A stretch of DNA of 64,000 nucleotides from Pseudomonas aylmerensis (lineage in GTDB: Bacteria; Pseudomonadota; Gammaproteobacteria; Pseudomonadales; Pseudomonadaceae). Where the stretch lies: positions 124,001-188,000 of the forward strand of contig NZ_MAUE01000013.1 in assembly GCF_001702265.1 (NCBI RefSeq), given 5' to 3'. Each line of letters begins with the position of its first letter. The first letter of the stretch is position 1. Under the pieces are notes generated by a model. It was not told where the DNA came from, ran no database searches, and was given only the letters and a program-made list of their open reading frames with translations. The translations under genes and the position numbers were made by a program. Of the stretch, positions 18,801-26,926 are shown one piece after another.

Positions 18801-18935
18801 CTTGAAGGTAAACGGTGGGTCTTCGCTTTGTCCCAGCTTGGTGTAGGACAAAGTGCCGACCACCGCCAGCAAGATCATCAGGAACAGTACGATCTGGCGA
18901 TTACGCAGCGCCCATTCGGAAAGATTGAAACCCAT
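15870..18935 (-). CDS. mexK: RND efflux pump permease, MexK-type
   Basis: This 1021-aa inner-membrane RND transporter has the short helix MGFNLSEWALRNRQIVLFLM at the N-terminus, two large periplasmic loops and twelve helices. LGLLVDDAIIAVEMM in the fourth helix carries the paired aspartates of the proton relay. It exports drugs with the adaptor encoded immediately upstream at 18942. The mexL-mexJ-mexK layout (divergent TetR regulator, adaptor, permease) and nearby plsB and rsmJ match P. aeruginosa MexJK, which exports triclosan and erythromycin using OpmH or OprM. No outer-membrane channel gene is present here, also as in MexJK. Confidence 0.85.
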   Translation of the reverse strand: MGFNLSEWALRNRQIVLFLMILLAVVGTLSYTKLGQSEDPPFTFKAMVIKTNWPGATAQEVSRQVTERIEKKLMETGDYERIVSFSRPGESQVTFMARDSMHSAQIPELWYQVRKKISDIRQTLPPDIQGPFFNDEFGTTFGNIYALTGDGFDYAVLKDYADRIQIQLQRVPDVGKVELLGLQDEKIWIELSNLKLATLGLPLAAVQQALQEQNAVSTAGFFETPSERVQLRVSGNFKTVDEIRAFPIRVGDRTFRIGDVADIHRGFNDPPAPRMRYMGEDAIGLAVAMRDGGDILVLGKALEGEFARLQKNLPAGMQLRKVSDQPAAVKTSVGEFVQVLAEALAIVLLVSFFSLGIRTGMVVALAIPLVLAMTFASMYYLGIGLHKISLGALVLALGLLVDDAIIAVEMMAIKMEQGYDRLKAASFAWTSTAFPMLTGTLITAAGFLPIATAQSSTGEYTRSIFQVVTIALLASWVAAVVFVPYLGEKLLPDLAKIHAAKHGADGPDPYGTPFYQRVRRLVEWCVRRRKTVIVLTLLLFIGSVALFRFVPQQFFPASGRLELMVDLKLAEGTSLSNTADQVKRLEALLKEHAGIDNYVAYVGTGSPRFYLPLDQQLPAASFAQFVVLAKTIEERESLRTWLIETLNEQFPELRSRVTRLENGPPVGYPVQFRVTGEHIEEVRALARKVAAKVRENTHVVNVHLDWEEPSKIVYLNIDQDRARALGVSTANLSKFLQSSLTGSSVSQFREDNELIEILLRGTVHERTELSLLPSLAVPTDNGKSVALSQIATLEYGFEEGIIWHRNRLPTVTVRADIYGKEQPATLVQQILPTLEEVRAELPDGYLLEVGGTVEDSTRGQNSVKAGVPLFIVVVLTLLMLQLRSFSRTAMVFLTAPLGLIGVTLFLLVFRQPFGFVAMLGTIALSGMIMRNSVILVDQIEQDIKAGLAPWQAIIEATVRRFRPIVLTALAAVLAMIPLSRSVFFGPMAVAIMGGLIVATALTLLFLPALYAAWFRVRKDVV

Positions 18936-18941
18936 CGGGGA

Positions 18942-20042
18942 CTACTCCTTGGCCGCCAGATTCACCACACGGTTGGAGCGATCCACCGGGCGCACTTGCT
19001 GGCCCTCGTGGAGCACATGCACACCGGCGGCTATCACCCAATCAGAAGGGCTCAAGCCTTCCAGCACCGGGACAGTCTTTTCACCGAAGGCGCCGATGCG
19101 CACGGGGGTGCGCTTGAGGGTATTGTCCGGCTGTACACGCCAGACGTAGGACTCACCGTTCTCCGCACTGAGGGCAGACAGCGGTACCGACAACGGAATT
19201 ACGCCGTCGGCCTGTATGAAGACCCGGGCACTCTGACCCAACTCGGCCGGGACTTTGCCACCGGTGAAGGCGACGCGGGCAGCAAAGGTGCGCGACTTGG
19301 GATCGGCAGCCGGTGACAGCTCACGAATGCGCCCGGCGAAACGCTGGTCCGGCTGGCTCCACAGTTCGACCGACACCGGCTGGCCAATCTTGAAGCGGCC
19401 GAACCCTTGCTCCGGCAAGCTGATCAGCACTTCGCGCTCGCCATCGGTGGCCAGGGTGAACACCGTCTGCCCGGCGGACACCACCTGGCCGACTTCTACC
19501 GCACGCTTGGCGACCACACCATCCTGGGGCGCACGCAGCACGGCGTACCCGGCCTGGTTGCTGGACACGTCGAATTCGGCCTTGATTTGCTTGAGGCGCG
19601 CTTCACCGGATCGGTAGAGGTTTTCGGAATTATCGTACTGGGAGCGGCTGACCATCTGACGGTCCATCAGGGTCTTGTAGCGATCACGCTCGGCGCGCAC
19701 CAGGCTCAGGTTGGCCTCGGCAGCGGCCACCTGGGCGCGGGTGGCCTCCAGTTGCAGGCGCACGTCCTGCGGGTCGAGTTCCGCCAGCGGCTGGTTGGCC
19801 TTGACGCGCTCGCCCTCCTCCACCAGCCGTTTGCTGACTTTGCCGCCGATGCGAAAGGCCAGGTCCGGCTCGTAGCGGGCACGCACTTCACCCGGGTAGC
19901 TGTCGGTCGCCTGCGCCGATGGCTGCGGCTGCACCACCATGGCTGGGCGGAGGGTGGTCTGGGCCGCTTCTTCATGGCCGCAGGCGGCCAACAGGAAGAC
20001 CAAGCTGACAGGCAACGCAAGGGGCAGGAAAGTACTGCGCAT
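18942..20042 (-). CDS. mexJ: RND efflux membrane fusion protein, MexJ-type
   Basis: The 366-aa periplasmic adaptor begins with a lipoprotein signal (LVFLLAACGHEE), so it is anchored by lipid to the inner membrane. The central part has the lipoyl/hairpin structure: SKRLVEEGERVKANQPLAELDP, a coiled-coil stretch VAAAEANLSLVRAERDRY, then VLRAPQDGVVAKRAVEVGQVV. It joins MexK to an outer-membrane channel encoded elsewhere. The stop lies 6 bp before the mexK start, so the two are one operon. The promoter region is shared with divergent mexL at 20043-20135. Confidence 0.85.
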   Translation of the reverse strand: MRSTFLPLALPVSLVFLLAACGHEEAAQTTLRPAMVVQPQPSAQATDSYPGEVRARYEPDLAFRIGGKVSKRLVEEGERVKANQPLAELDPQDVRLQLEATRAQVAAAEANLSLVRAERDRYKTLMDRQMVSRSQYDNSENLYRSGEARLKQIKAEFDVSSNQAGYAVLRAPQDGVVAKRAVEVGQVVSAGQTVFTLATDGEREVLISLPEQGFGRFKIGQPVSVELWSQPDQRFAGRIRELSPAADPKSRTFAARVAFTGGKVPAELGQSARVFIQADGVIPLSVPLSALSAENGESYVWRVQPDNTLKRTPVRIGAFGEKTVPVLEGLSPSDWVIAAGVHVLHEGQQVRPVDRSNRVVNLAAKE

Positions 20043-20079
20043 GCTGAAGGACCTTTCGCAAATGGAGCCAGGAATAATT

Positions 20080-20105
20080 ATACTGGCCGGTATGTTATTA
20101 ATACC
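20080..20105. promoter_or_regulatory. overlapping inverted repeats between mexJ and mexL (candidate MexL operator)
   Basis: ATACTGGCCGGTAT at 20080-20093 is a near-perfect palindrome. Its right half GGTAT (20089-20093) also pairs with ATACC at 20101-20105. They lie in the 93-bp gap between the divergent starts, where the TetR-family regulator would be expected to repress both units. Confidence 0.55.
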
Positions 20106-20135
20106 AAACTCACCAGTCCAGTATTAAAGGTGAAA

Positions 20136-20771
20136 ATGTCCGACAATCCTGTCAACACCAATAGCCCCGGGCGTCCCAAGGACATGGCAAAACGCCAGGA
20201 TATCCTCTCGGCAGCGAAGGCCCTGTTCTTGAGCAATGGCTACGCCAGCACCAGCATGGATGCCGTGGCGCTTGAAGCCGGCGTGTCGAAGCTGACCGTC
20301 TACAGCCACTTCACCGACAAGGAAACCTTGTTCACCGCTGCCGTGGTGGCCACGTGCGAGGAACAATTGCCAGTGATGTACTTCGAACTGCCCGAAGGGC
20401 TGCCGGTGGAGACGGTGTTGCTGAATATCGCGCGGGGGTTCCATCGGCTGATCAACAGCGAGGAATCGGTGAACCTGCATCGCCTGATGATGACCACCGG
20501 CAATCAGGACGTGAAACTCTCACAGATCTTCTTCGAGGCCGGGCCCATGCGCATGCTGCAAGGCATGGAGCGACTGCTGAGCAGGATCGACCAGAGCGGC
20601 GCCCTGGCCATCGACAAACCCTTCAGGGCAGCCGAACACTTCTTCTGCCTGCTCAAGGGCACGGCGAATTTCTGCTTGTTGTATGGCTGCGGCGGACACT
20701 TGAGCGAAGCAGACGCCGAAGCGCATGTGCAGGAGGTGGTGGGGTTGTTTATGCGCGCTTACCGGGCCTGA
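20136..20771 (+). CDS. mexL: TetR-family repressor, MexL-type
   Basis: The 211-aa regulator has an N-terminal helix-turn-helix: DILSAAKALFLSNGYASTSM, then VALEAGVSKLTVYSHFTDKETLF. The C-terminal part is a TetR ligand-binding domain. MexL of P. aeruginosa has about the same length, sits divergent to mexJK and represses both itself and the pump; by context this is its ortholog. The ATG at 20136 follows AAAGG at 20126-20130. The open frame runs further upstream through mexJ but without meaning. Confidence 0.85.
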   Translation: MSDNPVNTNSPGRPKDMAKRQDILSAAKALFLSNGYASTSMDAVALEAGVSKLTVYSHFTDKETLFTAAVVATCEEQLPVMYFELPEGLPVETVLLNIARGFHRLINSEESVNLHRLMMTTGNQDVKLSQIFFEAGPMRMLQGMERLLSRIDQSGALAIDKPFRAAEHFFCLLKGTANFCLLYGCGGHLSEADAEAHVQEVVGLFMRAYRA

Positions 20772-20841
20772 AGCGCTGTGTTGTCTTGACCGGTCCTATC
20801 GCTGGCCTGCCAGCGATAGGGCCCTCCAGGTCAATGAAGGC

Positions 20842-21627
20842 TTAAGGCTTGAGCGCCTTCTTGGGGTAGATGTCATACCGGCTGGACTTGCCATCCAGCG
20901 CATGGCTCGGCTTGGGCCCGTCGATGCACGGCGCCTTGCGTGGACGCTTGACCACCACGCGGTGGCTGGCCAGGGCCAGGGCGGCAGCGAGCAACGCCGG
21001 GGCGTCCGGATCATCGCCGACCAGTGGACGGAACAAGCGCATTTCCTTCTTCACCAGGGCGGTTTTCTCACGATGGGGAAACATCGGGTCGAGGTAGATC
21101 ACCTGGGGCGGCTCGCCTTGCCAGTTGAGCATCACGTCGATGGAATTGCCCTTGAGCAAGGTCATGCGCGCCACGATTGGCGCCACGTCAAAATCCTGCG
21201 CAGCGCGCGCCAGGCCGTCTTCGAGCAAGGCGCCGATCAACGGCTGGCGCTCGATCAGGCTCATCTCGCAGCCGAGGCTGGCCAGCACGAACGCGTCCTT
21301 GCCCAGCCCGGCCGTGGCATCCAGCACGCGCGGACGCACGCCCTGGGCGATGCCCACCGCCTTGGCAATCATCTGGCCGCTGCCGCCGCCGTATAACCGG
21401 CGATGAGCAGCACCGCCTTCCACGAAGTCCACGCGCACTGGCCCCGGTGCGTCAGGGCCTAGCTGTTGCAGCTGCAGGCCCTGCTCGCCAACCTGCAGGG
21501 AAAAGTCCGCCTCGTCCAGCTGCAACGGCAAGCCAAGCAGCGCAGCCCACTGCGCGGCGCGGTCCTTGAAACCTTCGGCCAAGGCCTCGACCTGGATGCG
21601 GCTGGCCGCGGGTTGTTCGCTCATCAA
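20842..21627 (-). CDS. rsmJ: 16S rRNA (guanine1516-N2)-methyltransferase
   Basis: This 261-aa SAM-dependent methyltransferase modifies G1516 of 16S rRNA. The SAM motif [18 protein letters not shown] and the catalytic-site segment [12 protein letters not shown] (DPMFP) are both diagnostic of RsmJ/YhiQ. It ends with a lysine-rich tail, [15 protein letters not shown]. It follows mexL convergently; a short inverted GCTGGCCTGCCAGC near 20806 may end both transcripts. Confidence 0.92.
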   Translation of the reverse strand: MMSEQPAASRIQVEALAEGFKDRAAQWAALLGLPLQLDEADFSLQVGEQGLQLQQLGPDAPGPVRVDFVEGGAAHRRLYGGGSGQMIAKAVGIAQGVRPRVLDATAGLGKDAFVLASLGCEMSLIERQPLIGALLEDGLARAAQDFDVAPIVARMTLLKGNSIDVMLNWQGEPPQVIYLDPMFPHREKTALVKKEMRLFRPLVGDDPDAPALLAAALALASHRVVVKRPRKAPCIDGPKPSHALDGKSSRYDIYPKKALKP

Positions 21628-21720
21628 TCACTACGCTCAAAAATATTAAGGATCGGCAAAAGTCGGCCGATAAAAACAACAGTCAGGTATTTTGCCAGAG
21701 CTGAGCGTCGACCGAGAAAA

Positions 21721-22341
21721 ATGTCAGACATTCTTCCCCTAACCATCGGTGTACTGCCGACCCATAACCACTACGGCCTGCGCAATACTCAAGCGCTGGC
21801 CGGGGTGAGTCATGTGTGGCAGGACTTCTTCGCCCGCGCGCTGGCCGAGCAGTTCGGTGAGACGCCGGACGCGCTCGCCGCCAAGGCGCCTGAGCCGCTG
21901 GACCCGGCGGTCGAGCCCAGCGAAGGTGCCGACCTGTTGTCGCAGATTCTGACCCAGCGTGAATGCGAGGTGAAAGACACCGAAATCGCCCCGCCTGAGC
22001 CGCTGTTCCTGCCGATTGCCGAATTTGAAACCGAGTTGCTGCCACCGCCGGCAACCCCGTTCCCACCGGAAGAAATCGTCGCCCAGCAACGCCAGCAGAA
22101 TTTCGAGAGCGGCTGGGTCCGCCCGATCGTGCTGACCGCCGGCCAGCCACTGCCCGAACCGGGCCCGGCGCCTGAGCCACGGCCACTGCACTTGCCGATT
22201 GCCGAGTTCGAACTGGACCTGTTACCGCCGGCCGCCACGCCGTACCCCGAAGAGGAGTTGGTGGCGCAGCAAAAAGCCCTGGATTTCGATTACTACTGGG
22301 CTCGCCCACTGATCACCCACAACCTGCGCTTGGCCGCGTAA
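21721..22341 (+). CDS. hypothetical protein with two ~43-residue repeats
   Basis: This 206-aa proline-rich acidic protein has no signal peptide. It opens with DILPLTIGVLPTHNHYGL. Residues about 97-139 and 159-201 are two copies of one unit: LPIAEFETELLPPPATPF then EEIVAQQRQQNFESGWVRP, against LPIAEFELDLLPPAATPY then EEELVAQQKALDFDYYWARP. The ATG at 21721 is chosen because the protein starts cleanly there, although the frame is open upstream over the rsmJ start. It is divergent from rsmJ. I know no function; conservation next to rsmJ in Pseudomonas would fit a core gene. Confidence 0.7.
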   Translation: MSDILPLTIGVLPTHNHYGLRNTQALAGVSHVWQDFFARALAEQFGETPDALAAKAPEPLDPAVEPSEGADLLSQILTQRECEVKDTEIAPPEPLFLPIAEFETELLPPPATPFPPEEIVAQQRQQNFESGWVRPIVLTAGQPLPEPGPAPEPRPLHLPIAEFELDLLPPAATPYPEEELVAQQKALDFDYYWARPLITHNLRLAA

Positions 22342-22343
22342 AC

Positions 22344-23042
22344 CTAGCGACACACCCACCAGCGCCCCATGTCCAGATGGAAATGGTTACGGTGCGCGGC
22401 GTTGTAGTCCGGGCTCAACACCACATTGAAATCGTTGCAGGCGCCCTTGCGCACCTGACGCAAAAAGCGCGCAGCGTCGCCCTCTCCCGGCCAATCCTTG
22501 AGCACACTGATGCTGCGCCCGTCTGCCAGGCGAAAGCCGGCGATATCCACGGCATTCGCCGACGCATGCTGGCTGAGTCGCCCTTCGGCACGGTTATACA
22601 TGTTGCGGCAAGCGAAGCTGCCCAAGTGATCGACCCGCGTCACCGCCTGGCCAAACACCGCCTGGGCCGCCGGTTGCAGGCTGTGGCGCTCGAACAGCGC
22701 AAACGCCACGGCCAACGGGCAACTGGCGAGAAAGCTGCTGCTCAAGCCCACGTCGGCACCCTGCACGCGCAGCACATTGCGCAGTGGGCACGCCGCATCG
22801 GCCGGTGTATCCGCTTGATGGCTGACGCGCAGGCCGGACGTTTTCAGTACCTGGTCGCACAGCGCGGGATCATCCTGCAACCGCCCGAGCTTGAACCGCG
22901 TCAGCAGGTTCGGGGCGGCACGCACATCCAACGGCGCCCAGGGGTTCCACTCCGCCGGTAAAGGCACCCAGCCGCGCCAGACACCCAGCACCGCTGCGCC
23001 GGCCAATAACAGCAGCATCCCCACCACGGTAAAAAAACGCAC
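22344..23042 (-). CDS. extensin-like LAS-type protein
   Basis: This 232-aa protein has an N-terminal membrane anchor (VVGMLLLLAGAAVLGVW) and an extensin-like C-terminal domain (Extensin_2 family) with several cysteines. HASANAVDIAGF (H-x6-D) and HRNHFHLDMG (H-x-H) give the zinc-ligand pattern of LAS peptidases such as VanY and MepA, so a peptidoglycan-related peptidase role in the periplasm is plausible. It is followed by 3 bp and then the PEP-mutase-like gene, which is upstream of it on the same strand, so the two are probably one operon. The substrate is unproven. Confidence 0.75.
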   Translation of the reverse strand: MRFFTVVGMLLLLAGAAVLGVWRGWVPLPAEWNPWAPLDVRAAPNLLTRFKLGRLQDDPALCDQVLKTSGLRVSHQADTPADAACPLRNVLRVQGADVGLSSSFLASCPLAVAFALFERHSLQPAAQAVFGQAVTRVDHLGSFACRNMYNRAEGRLSQHASANAVDIAGFRLADGRSISVLKDWPGEGDAARFLRQVRKGACNDFNVVLSPDYNAAHRNHFHLDMGRWWVCR

Positions 23043-23045
23043 GGG

Positions 23046-23873
23046 TCAGTCCTTGAAGAATTGCGTCGCCTGGCTGTAGGGCATCGAGCGTTCAGTGAAG
23101 GTAAACGTGCCCGACGAATAGACTTCCTGCGCGGCCCGGTAGAACTCGCCATACGCCGCCAACGCCATGGCCGAGCCCACGCTGATGCGCTTGACGCCCA
23201 TTTCGCTCAATTGCGCCACGCTCAGTTTCAACCCACCGGACATCAGCACATTCACAGGCTTGGGCGCGACGGCCTTGACCACCGCCAGCACGTCCTCGGC
23301 ACTGCGCAGGCCGGGCGCATACAGCACATCGGCACCGGCTTCGGCGTAGGCCTGCAGCCGGCGGATGGTGTCAGGCAAATCCAGGCGACCATGCAGGAGG
23401 TTTTCCGCACGGGCGGTGAGCATGAACGGGAATGGCAGGCTGCGTGCAGCGGCGACTGCAGCCTCCACACGCTCTACGGACAGATCAAAGGGATAGATCG
23501 GGTCGACGGCAATGCCGGTGGCATCTTCGATGGAGCCACCGACGATCCCGCTGGCAGCGGCGCGCAGAATGGTCTGGGCGCAGCCGTCGGGTGTGTCGCT
23601 GAAGCCGTTTTCCAGGTCGGCCGCCACCGGCAGCGTGGTTGCCCGGGCAATCACACCGGCATTGGCGAGTGTGTCTTCCAGCGACAGTGCCCCTTCGGCA
23701 TCCGGCCGCCCCAGGCTGAAGGCATACCCCGCGCTGGTGGTGGCCAGGGCTTCAAAGCCGAGGCTGGCGAGCATGATCGCCGAGCCAGCATCCCACGGAT
23801 TGGGCATCACAAACGCGCGGTCACGCTCATGCAAGGCCTTGAAGGTTTCGGCGCGAAGGGTTTGGGCATCCAT
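23046..23873 (-). CDS. isocitrate lyase/PEP mutase-family enzyme
   Basis: This 275-aa TIM-barrel protein belongs to the isocitrate lyase/phosphoenolpyruvate mutase superfamily. Recognisable parts are VMPNPWDAGSAIML, TTSAGYAFSLG, AADLENGFSD (metal-binding Asp and Glu) and GIVGGSIEDATG. It lacks the KKCGH motif of true isocitrate lyases. Members of this subgroup act as oxaloacetate decarboxylases, carboxyvinyl-carboxyphosphonate mutase-like enzymes or 2-methylisocitrate lyase-like enzymes; the exact reaction cannot be read from sequence. It is the first gene of a likely pair with the extensin-like gene. Confidence 0.8.
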   Translation of the reverse strand: MDAQTLRAETFKALHERDRAFVMPNPWDAGSAIMLASLGFEALATTSAGYAFSLGRPDAEGALSLEDTLANAGVIARATTLPVAADLENGFSDTPDGCAQTILRAAASGIVGGSIEDATGIAVDPIYPFDLSVERVEAAVAAARSLPFPFMLTARAENLLHGRLDLPDTIRRLQAYAEAGADVLYAPGLRSAEDVLAVVKAVAPKPVNVLMSGGLKLSVAQLSEMGVKRISVGSAMALAAYGEFYRAAQEVYSSGTFTFTERSMPYSQATQFFKD

Positions 23874-23900
23874 GACTGACTCCTGGCGGAAAAAGGAGCC

Positions 23901-24761
23901 CTAGAGTAACCCCAGTTGCTCCGCTGCGGGTTCTCGATGCAAGGTCGGCAACGCCGGCAGGCCGGGCAAGCGCGCCATCAGCTTGGCGTGAAAGCGCAGG
24001 GCCAATTGCGCGGCCAGGCGGTTGTCCGAGGTGTGCAGGAACACGTAGGGAGTGCGGCCTTCTTCAATCCAGCCGGCGATTTTTTCCACCCACGGGATCA
24101 GGAATGGGTCATTGGCCTCAAGCTCCGGATGACCAATAAAACGCACCTGGGGAAACTGGGTCAGTGCCGCAGGCCGTGTTGGCACCTTGGGCTTTTTCGA
24201 TTGGGCATGCAGCACGGCGGCTGAGGTGGAGGTGCAACTGAATAATGCACGCGGGTCGAGACAGATGCGTTCGACCCCGCGGTCGCGCAGCAGACGGTTG
24301 AGCATGCGCTCGGCATCGCCCTTGGCGAAGAACTCCGGGTGCCGCACTTCGACCGCCAGCGGCCGCTCCAGCGCATCGATAAAACCCGCCAGCTCGCCCA
24401 GCCGTTGCGGCGAAAAGCTGGCCGAGAGTTGCAGCCACAGCGGCGAGACGCGCTCACCCAGCGGACTCATCAGCCCGACGAAGCTTTCCGCCGCCGGCAA
24501 CTGCTCACGCAGGTCGCCGCCGTGGCTGATGTCACCGGGAAATTTAGCGGTGAAGCGAAAATCCTCCGGCATGATTTCAGCCCAGCGCTGCACAGTGGCG
24601 GCCGAGGGGCGGGCATAAAAGGTGGTATTGCCTTCAACAGCGTTGAAGACCTGGGAATATAGCGCGAGGTAGTCGCTGGAACGGGCATCGACGGGGTACA
24701 GGTACTCGCGCCAGGCGTTTTCGCTCCAGGACGGGCAACCGATGAAATAAGGCAGGCGCAT
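23901..24761 (-). CDS. DUF72 family protein
   Basis: This 286-aa protein of the DUF72 (YecE-like) TIM-barrel family has YFIGCPSWSENAWREYLYP at the N-terminus, NTTFYARPSAATVQRWAEI, and LAVEVRHPEF in the middle. Its biochemical role is not established. I start at the ATG at 24761 because its first base coincides with the last base of the upstream stop (TGATG), giving translational coupling to the 100-aa gene; a longer frame extends into that gene without support. Confidence 0.85.
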   Translation of the reverse strand: MRLPYFIGCPSWSENAWREYLYPVDARSSDYLALYSQVFNAVEGNTTFYARPSAATVQRWAEIMPEDFRFTAKFPGDISHGGDLREQLPAAESFVGLMSPLGERVSPLWLQLSASFSPQRLGELAGFIDALERPLAVEVRHPEFFAKGDAERMLNRLLRDRGVERICLDPRALFSCTSTSAAVLHAQSKKPKVPTRPAALTQFPQVRFIGHPELEANDPFLIPWVEKIAGWIEEGRTPYVFLHTSDNRLAAQLALRFHAKLMARLPGLPALPTLHREPAAEQLGLL

Positions 24762-25063
24762 CAGATGTGGATGTCGAGGCCCAGCACTTCCATATCCCAT
24801 TCGACAAAACCGGCGGTGGTCAGGTAGCTGGCCAGGGCGGTGGCGACGCTTTTGCTCATGGAGCGAGGGAAGACCATGTCTTGCTGACGGGCCGGAAGGC
24901 CGCTGGTGCGGGCACCTGCAGGGCCTTGCTGGCTGGATGATGCTTCAGACTGAACTTCGATGAAGTCCGGCGAATCCTCGACGGACTCGTCTACCGTGAC
25001 GTTCGCCTTACGTGGCTTGCGCTTGATGGGGTAGGACTGTGAGGAAAAGCCGTCTATACGCAT
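24761..25063 (-). CDS. conserved hypothetical protein (100 aa)
   Basis: This small, mostly hydrophilic protein opens MRIDGFSSQSYPIKRKPRK, a basic N-terminus, and has a more structured C-terminal half (SMSKSVATALASYLTTAGF). It has no signal peptide or membrane helix. The tail of the gene is coupled to the DUF72 gene by a one-base overlap, so the two are an operon. I know no named family. The 160 bp upstream, to the tsaB end at 25224, is visibly AT-richer and probably contains its promoter. Confidence 0.7.
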   Translation of the reverse strand: MRIDGFSSQSYPIKRKPRKANVTVDESVEDSPDFIEVQSEASSSQQGPAGARTSGLPARQQDMVFPRSMSKSVATALASYLTTAGFVEWDMEVLGLDIHI

Positions 25064-25223
25064 CGATGCGAACTCGGTATCGGTGATGGCATTTTAGTGG
25101 CGCAATCCGTAGCGCGCAAATGCTCTGGTGATAACTAGAACACATAATTTGTAAAAGGTTTAAAAACGCCGGCAAATTCTGACGATTGGCGACTTTAGTC
25201 CCAAATTGCCAGCATTTTTGACG

Positions 25224-25910
25224 TCAAATTATCCCGCGCTCAGCCTTGGTTTGCGCGACCTTATCGCGCAGGTACACCGGGGCCGCCTGGTCGGCAGGAA
25301 TCGCCCCGCCGCGCTCGAATGCAAAGCGTGCGAGCGTCAGCAGGTCTTCGGCATGGGGCAACAGTGTGGCGTCCTGGCCCACCAGCGGCACCGCGATACG
25401 CTCGCCATACCCCCAACCGGTGCCAGCACCGAACCAGTCGCCACTGGCGTCACTTGGCAATGCCGCTGATTCCGGCGACTGCACGGCCTCCACACCGACC
25501 AGGCGCATTTCGCCAGCAGTTTCGCGGTAACAGCCCCAATAGACTTCATCCATGCGCGCATCAATCGCCGCCGCCACCTGACGTGCGCCGTGCTCGCGCA
25601 AGGCACGCTGCGCCAGCACCGCCAGGTTGGAGACCGGCAACACCGGGCGCTCGAGCGCAAACGCCAGGCCCTGGACTACGCCGATGGCGATCCGCACGCC
25701 CGTAAATGCACCCGGGCCACGGCCGAAGGCGATGGCATCCACGGCAGCCAGGGTCGTGCCGGCGTCTTCGAGCAGTTGCTTGATCATCGGCAACAGCTTC
25801 TGCGCGTGCAGGCGTGGGATCACCTCGTAGTGGCTCGTTACTTTGCCATCGTGCAGCAAGGCAACGGAGCAAGCTTCAGTCGCGGTGTCCAGGGCCAGCA
25901 GGGTGCTCAT
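25224..25910 (-). CDS. tsaB: tRNA threonylcarbamoyladenosine biosynthesis protein TsaB
   Basis: This 228-aa ASKHA-fold protein has LLALDTATEACSVALL at the N-terminus and DAIAFGRGPGAFTGVRIAIG, both typical of TsaB (YeaZ). With TsaD and TsaE it forms the complex that transfers threonylcarbamoyl to A37 of tRNA, giving t6A. That modification is the substrate of TcdA, encoded at 4143 in this window. I use the ATG at 25910, as the upstream extension is not homologous. adk precedes it on the same strand, separated by a terminator. Confidence 0.93.
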   Translation of the reverse strand: MSTLLALDTATEACSVALLHDGKVTSHYEVIPRLHAQKLLPMIKQLLEDAGTTLAAVDAIAFGRGPGAFTGVRIAIGVVQGLAFALERPVLPVSNLAVLAQRALREHGARQVAAAIDARMDEVYWGCYRETAGEMRLVGVEAVQSPESAALPSDASGDWFGAGTGWGYGERIAVPLVGQDATLLPHAEDLLTLARFAFERGGAIPADQAAPVYLRDKVAQTKAERGII

Positions 25911-25956
25911 CGGTGTAGGTGTCCAAGTCGAAAAAAAGTGCGCCAGTATAAACAAC

Positions 25957-25978
25957 AACGGCCCGCAAGCGGGCCGTT
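25957..25978 (-). terminator. rho-independent terminator after adk
   Basis: A perfect 10-bp stem, AACGGCCCGC / GCGGGCCGTT, is followed on the minus strand by TTGTTTAT. It separates adk from tsaB. Confidence 0.85.
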
Positions 25979-25999
25979 ACTGTGAAGCCGAGCGATTGA

Positions 26000-26749
<750 letters not shown>

Positions 26750-26858
26750 TCAAGATACACAGCAGACCCTAAGCACACAAGCCGCCGAAAGTCGCAAGAA
26801 CCCGCGCCATACATGCACCATAGGTGGGGTGTGCCTGAGTGCAACCCGGCTGTGCAAA

Positions 26859-26888
26859 CGCCAACCGCCCATTTCCTGACGGTTGGCG
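26859..26888 (-). terminator. terminator after ppc
   Basis: The 9-bp stem CGCCAACCG / CGGTTGGCG lies 38 bp past the ppc stop on the minus strand; only a weak T-rich tail follows. The rest of the 26648-26926 gap shows no gene and probably includes the adk promoter. Confidence 0.7.
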
Positions 26889-26926
26889 TACTTCATCTGC
26901 AAGCCTTTGAGAACACGCGTAAAACC

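Noticed and set aside
20430..20445. Other GGTTCC/GGAACC hits inside genes (for example in mexL, rsmJ flank, mexK, ppc and permease genes)
   Set aside because: None has CCACNNA at 15-16 bases; they are ordinary coding sequence.
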